A stretch of DNA of 24,159 nt from Ramlibacter sp. (GTDB lineage Bacteria > Pseudomonadota > Gammaproteobacteria > Burkholderiales > Burkholderiaceae_C). This document shows positions 22,060 through 24,159 of the stretch, in pieces. How positions within the stretch are numbered: position 1 is the stretch's first letter; each line of letters begins with the position of its first letter. A model generated the notes under the pieces. The model did no database searches. It was not told where the DNA came from and saw only the letters and a program-made list of their open reading frames with translations. The position numbers and the translations under genes are program-made. The DNA lies in the NCBI GenBank assembly GCA_028292185.1, contig JAQGMT010000037.1, positions 1 through 24,159 of the forward strand, in the 5' to 3' direction.

Positions 22060-22727
22060 TAGCCGACGTGCTCGCGCAGAAATGCGACGGTGCGCTCTTT
22101 GGCAAGCGCTGCCGACGGTGCGTGGTACAGCGTGCGCTGCTCGCAATTGAACCCGTGTCCTGTGTCGTACAAGTGGGACTGCACTTCTGGCGCCAGCGCC
22201 TCGATCCGCCGGATGTCCGCCACCTGGATCAAATGGTCATTGGCCCCCCAGTGGAGCAGCATCGGGATCCGGGGCCTGTCTTCCAGCACCGTCACGATCG
22301 CATTCCCGTAATACGAGACAGCGCAGGCATAGCCGGTCCCGCGCGACGCGGCGACCCAGGCGGCCGTACCGCCCCAGCAGAATCCGACCAAGCCCACCTT
22401 GCCGGCACTGGACACGTGTCGCGCGGCGGCCGTCACATCGAGCACGGCGTCGTCCCAGCGCAGCTTCTGCATGAGGGCTTGGCCCGCCTTGACGTCTTGG
22501 TCGCTGTAGCCGAGATCGAGACCGGGCTGGGCACGATCGAACATCGCGGGCGCGATCGCCAGGTACCCGAGCGCCGCATATTGGTCGGCCACGCTGCGGA
22601 TGTGGCTGTTGACACCGAAGATCTCCGGCAGGATGACCACTCCCCCGCGCGCCGACCCTGCCGGTTGCGCCACGTAGCCCCCCAAACGGAAACCATCAGC
22701 GGCAGTCAGGACAACGTTCAGGCCCAT
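22059..22727 (-). CDS. Dienelactone hydrolase-family protein
   Basis: 222 residues, a compact alpha/beta hydrolase. Its catalytic set matches dienelactone hydrolase: Glu35 in LPEIFG, Cys117 in GFCWGG, Asp164 in GANDHL and His191 in TGHGFNC. The Cys nucleophile is what separates this family from serine hydrolases. It likely opens a lactone or cleaves a small ester. It is the first gene downstream of the LysR regulator on the same strand and overlaps the M28 gene by TAATG. No chlorocatechol dioxygenase or cycloisomerase is nearby, so the classical dienelactone role is not supported; the name gives the fold only. Confidence 0.9.
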   Translation of the reverse strand: MGLNVVLTAADGFRLGGYVAQPAGSARGGVVILPEIFGVNSHIRSVADQYAALGYLAIAPAMFDRAQPGLDLGYSDQDVKAGQALMQKLRWDDAVLDVTAAARHVSSAGKVGLVGFCWGGTAAWVAASRGTGYACAVSYYGNAIVTVLEDRPRIPMLLHWGANDHLIQVADIRRIEALAPEVQSHLYDTGHGFNCEQRTLYHAPSAALAKERTVAFLREHVG

Positions 22728-22884
22728 GCGATTTCACGCTCGCTGACGCGATCGTTCGATGCATCGCGATGAAAAGGCGTGCGTGCGGCTTGGATTGGAT
22801 GCATCGATGTGCCTGGATTGAGAGCTGCGGATGAGCCAATCTACGAACATCGGGCCGGCCCGGCAAGCGAAATGTGCGCGACCG
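22728..22884. promoter_or_regulatory. Regulatory region of the DLH-M28 operon with repeated GATGCATCG
   Basis: The gap between the LysR stop and the DLH start holds two copies of GATGCATCG, at 22758-22766 and 22798-22806, 40 bp apart (about four helical turns). Each is close to palindromic; the first sits in the perfect 10-bp CGATGCATCG (22757-22766), the second is followed by ATG, giving CATCGATG. They lie about 31 and 71 bp before the DLH ATG, a suitable place for regulator binding. No -35/-10 pair is convincing. Confidence 0.35.
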
Positions 22885-23826
22885 TCATTCCAAGTTGGAA
22901 TGCTCGCCGCTCAGGTAGCGCTGGAGGTTGCGCGCGGTAGCTTGCGACTGCATCGTCATCCAGTCCAGCAAGCGATCACGCGCCGAGTTGCTCCGGGCGC
23001 CCGACGGCACGACGGCGTGATAGGCGTAGCGGGAAGGGCGGCACTCACCCAAGGGACGCACGAGGCGGCCGCTGCGCAGATCATCGAGCACCATGAATAT
23101 GGGGCAAATCGCGAGCCCGCAACCGGCCAGGACCGCAGGGATCAGCACGGAAAAGCCTTCGAACAACAGTTCGGGTCCCTGCGAGGCACCCAAGCTGGGG
23201 ACTGCGCCGGCAGTCCACTCGCGCCAATCGTAGCCCCGCTGCGCGCGCTGCAGTTGCGGCAGGCCAGCGAGGTCGGCCGCCGATCGAATCCGGCGGCCCT
23301 TGAGCAACTCGGGGCTCGCGACCAGTGCCATCTCGCGACCGAGCAGGTAGGTCGCGCGCGCATTTGGCCAGCGGCCGGCCCCAAGGCGGATTTCCAGGTC
23401 AAATCGTTCCGTCACGGGCGAGATGTCCGGCAGCCGCGGCCGCATGCGCAGGCTCGTGCCCGGGTAGGCCGCCAGGAAGTCAGGCAAGCGGCTGACCAGC
23501 CAATGCGCGGCGAACGCCGGCGAGGCCGAAAGTTCGAGGACCCAGCCGGAGTCCTTGTCACCGGCGAGTTCCCGGGCGAGTGCCTCGCCCTCGGTCAACG
23601 CGGCCAGGGCCTCTGCTGCATGTGACAGGTACGCGGTCCCCGCCGCTGTCAGCGTCAAGGCGCCACGGCTTCGCCGGAACAATGGAAATCCCAGGTGCTG
23701 CTCGAGCATCTGCACCTGCTTGCTGACGGCGCTTTGCGTCAAATGCAGCGTCTCGGCCGCGCGGGTAAAACTCAGGGAGCGGGAAACCTCGAGGAACGAG
23801 CGTAAGGATGCGATGGAAGCGGTCAT
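22885..23826 (-). CDS. LysR-family regulator (GcvA-like)
   Basis: 313 residues. The HTH spans about 5-65: LRSFLEVSRSLSFTRAAETL, HLTQSAVSKQVQMLEQHLG and PLFRRSRGALTLTAAG. The effector domain has ASPAFAAHWLVSRLPDFL and DLEIRLGAGRWP, strongly like GcvA/AmpR regulators (the SFAARWLVPRL and DxxIR landmarks). It lies 157 bp upstream of the DLH-M28 genes on the same strand, so it probably controls that operon, and may be transcribed with it. A perfect 8-bp inverted repeat overlaps its last codons (22886-22902) and another lies just before its start (23850-23862). Confidence 0.92.
   Translation of the reverse strand: MTASIASLRSFLEVSRSLSFTRAAETLHLTQSAVSKQVQMLEQHLGFPLFRRSRGALTLTAAGTAYLSHAAEALAALTEGEALARELAGDKDSGWVLELSASPAFAAHWLVSRLPDFLAAYPGTSLRMRPRLPDISPVTERFDLEIRLGAGRWPNARATYLLGREMALVASPELLKGRRIRSAADLAGLPQLQRAQRGYDWREWTAGAVPSLGASQGPELLFEGFSVLIPAVLAGCGLAICPIFMVLDDLRSGRLVRPLGECRPSRYAYHAVVPSGARSNSARDRLLDWMTMQSQATARNLQRYLSGEHSNLE
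22886..22902. repeat. Inverted repeat CATTCCAA-G-TTGGAATG
   Basis: Two perfect 8-bp arms with a 1-nt centre overlap the last codons and stop of the LysR gene. The single-base loop and lack of a T-run argue against a terminator; a protein-binding site is possible, but it may just be coding sequence. Confidence 0.35.
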
Positions 23827-23849
23827 GGCCCGGGGGATGAGTATCGAAC

Positions 23850-23862
23850 CGCGATCATCGCG
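23850..23862. promoter_or_regulatory. Candidate operator CGCGAT-C-ATCGCG upstream of LysR
   Basis: A perfect 6-bp inverted repeat with a 1-nt centre lies 24-36 bp before the LysR start codon. Autoregulatory LysR sites often fall here, but the canonical T-N11-A arrangement was not established and the site is short. Confidence 0.3.
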
Positions 23863-23919
23863 CCAGGCCCGCGGCTGTCGACCCCAGTGGCATCGGTTCA
23901 GCGGCTGACCTGCCCCCTA

Positions 23920-24072
23920 TCAGCGTACCAACTGCGATGAGGAAGTCCTGGGTTGGAAGGTTAATCGATCTGCGGGGTGGTCCAGCAGCAGCACGCTGGC
24001 GCCGTCCTCGCGCGCCATCAGCGCGGCGCACGGGGCGGCGTTGCCGCCGCCGATCACCAGCACGTCGATCAG
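23920..24072 (-). pseudogene. Relic: N-terminus of an FAD-dependent dehydrogenase (tricarballylate dehydrogenase-like)
   Basis: The minus strand reads LIDVLVIGGGNAAPCAAL, MAREDGASVLLLD, then unrelated residues to a TGA at 23922-23920. The opening is the FAD-binding beta-alpha-beta unit of the fumarate reductase/tricarballylate dehydrogenase flavoproteins, whose complete length is over 450 residues. Only about 35 residues match. The codon where a start is expected is CTG (24072), not ATG, and similarity stops near 23957 with no continuation in other frames up to the LysR start. The relic overlaps the stop of the thioesterase fragment by 4 nt, the spacing of a once-coupled gene pair. Confidence 0.65.
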
Positions 24073-24159
24073 GCGGTTCGCTCAGGTGGGGGGCTGGTGA
24101 GGTAGGTGCCGCGCCCGCTCGCGATCAGCGCGCCGGCGTCGTCGAAGATCTGCGCCTCG
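24069..24159 (-). CDS. PaaI-type thioesterase, C-terminal end only
   Basis: About 30 codons are inside the window; the gene begins beyond 24159. The visible residues EAQIFDDAGALIASGRGTYL followed by a short tail and TGA (24071-24069) match the last strand of PaaI-like hot-dog thioesterases and resemble the end of the thioesterase at 19204-19611 (SGRGTFYTG). It would hydrolyse acyl-CoA esters. Nothing of the catalytic HGG region is visible, so whether the gene is complete cannot be judged. Confidence 0.6.
   Translation of the reverse strand, partial: EAQIFDDAGALIASGRGTYLTSPPPERTA

Noticed and set aside
22059..22727. Chlorocatechol-pathway dienelactone hydrolase (clcD/tfdE)
   Set aside because: The catalytic residues fit, but no chlorocatechol dioxygenase, cycloisomerase or intact maleylacetate reductase is in the window.
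1..24159. Insertion sequences, integrase, tRNA genes or CRISPR repeats as the cause of the gene relics
   Set aside because: I saw no transposase motif, terminal inverted repeats, tRNA cloverleaf or regularly spaced repeats anywhere in the window.

Overview
The window is a dense, GC-rich stretch of bacterial chromosome holding accessory catabolic genes. Several features point to a betaproteobacterium of the order Burkholderiales (a Comamonadaceae- or Alcaligenaceae-like lineage): four intact periplasmic Bug/TctC-type solute receptors with no membrane transporter genes beside them, small degradation operons each with its own IclR, LysR or GntR regulator, and ATGA start/stop overlaps. The genus cannot be fixed from the sequence. 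I saw no rRNA, tRNA, CRISPR array, insertion sequence or phage gene.

Layout. (1) 1-6132, plus strand: the tail of a GntR/FCD regulator, an isocitrate lyase/PEP mutase-family lyase, a salicylate-hydroxylase-like FAD monooxygenase, two Bug receptors and a CocE/NonD-type hydrolase. (2) 11023-6224, minus strand: an IclR regulator overlapping an acyl-CoA ligase, then a split MaoC-type hydratase (FAS1-like half plus MaoC half), a carboxymuconolactone decarboxylase-like protein and a Bug receptor. (3) 17454-11241, minus strand: a Bug receptor, a three-subunit molybdenum hydroxylase (Mo, FAD and 2Fe-2S subunits), a CoxG-like protein and a LysR regulator. (4) 23826-17602, minus strand: a LysR regulator, a dienelactone hydrolase-family protein, an M28 metallopeptidase, a zinc-free medium-chain dehydrogenase, a PaaI-type thioesterase and a second acyl-CoA ligase. 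(5) The right edge holds the tail of another PaaI-type thioesterase.

How the genes may work together. Each block pairs uptake (Bug receptor) with activation or attack (Mo hydroxylase, FAD monooxygenase, CoA ligases), then hydration, cleavage or hydrolysis (MaoC pair, lyase, DLH, CocE, M28, thioesterase) and local regulation. The enzyme classes suit stepwise degradation of aromatic, heterocyclic or branched organic acids through CoA thioesters. The substrates cannot be read from the sequence. The large Mo subunit has AYRGVAR where form I CO dehydrogenases have AYRCSFR, so it is not a classical CO dehydrogenase.

The most unusual structural feature is a set of short, truncated gene relics in the seams between modules, all on the minus strand: an iron-dependent alcohol dehydrogenase fragment (about 11083-11217), a probable RidA-family tail (about 17495-17601), a Bug receptor tail (20626-20742, in frame behind the M28 stop) and the N-terminus of a flavoprotein dehydrogenase (23920-24072). 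They suggest the region was assembled and trimmed by repeated insertions and deletions.
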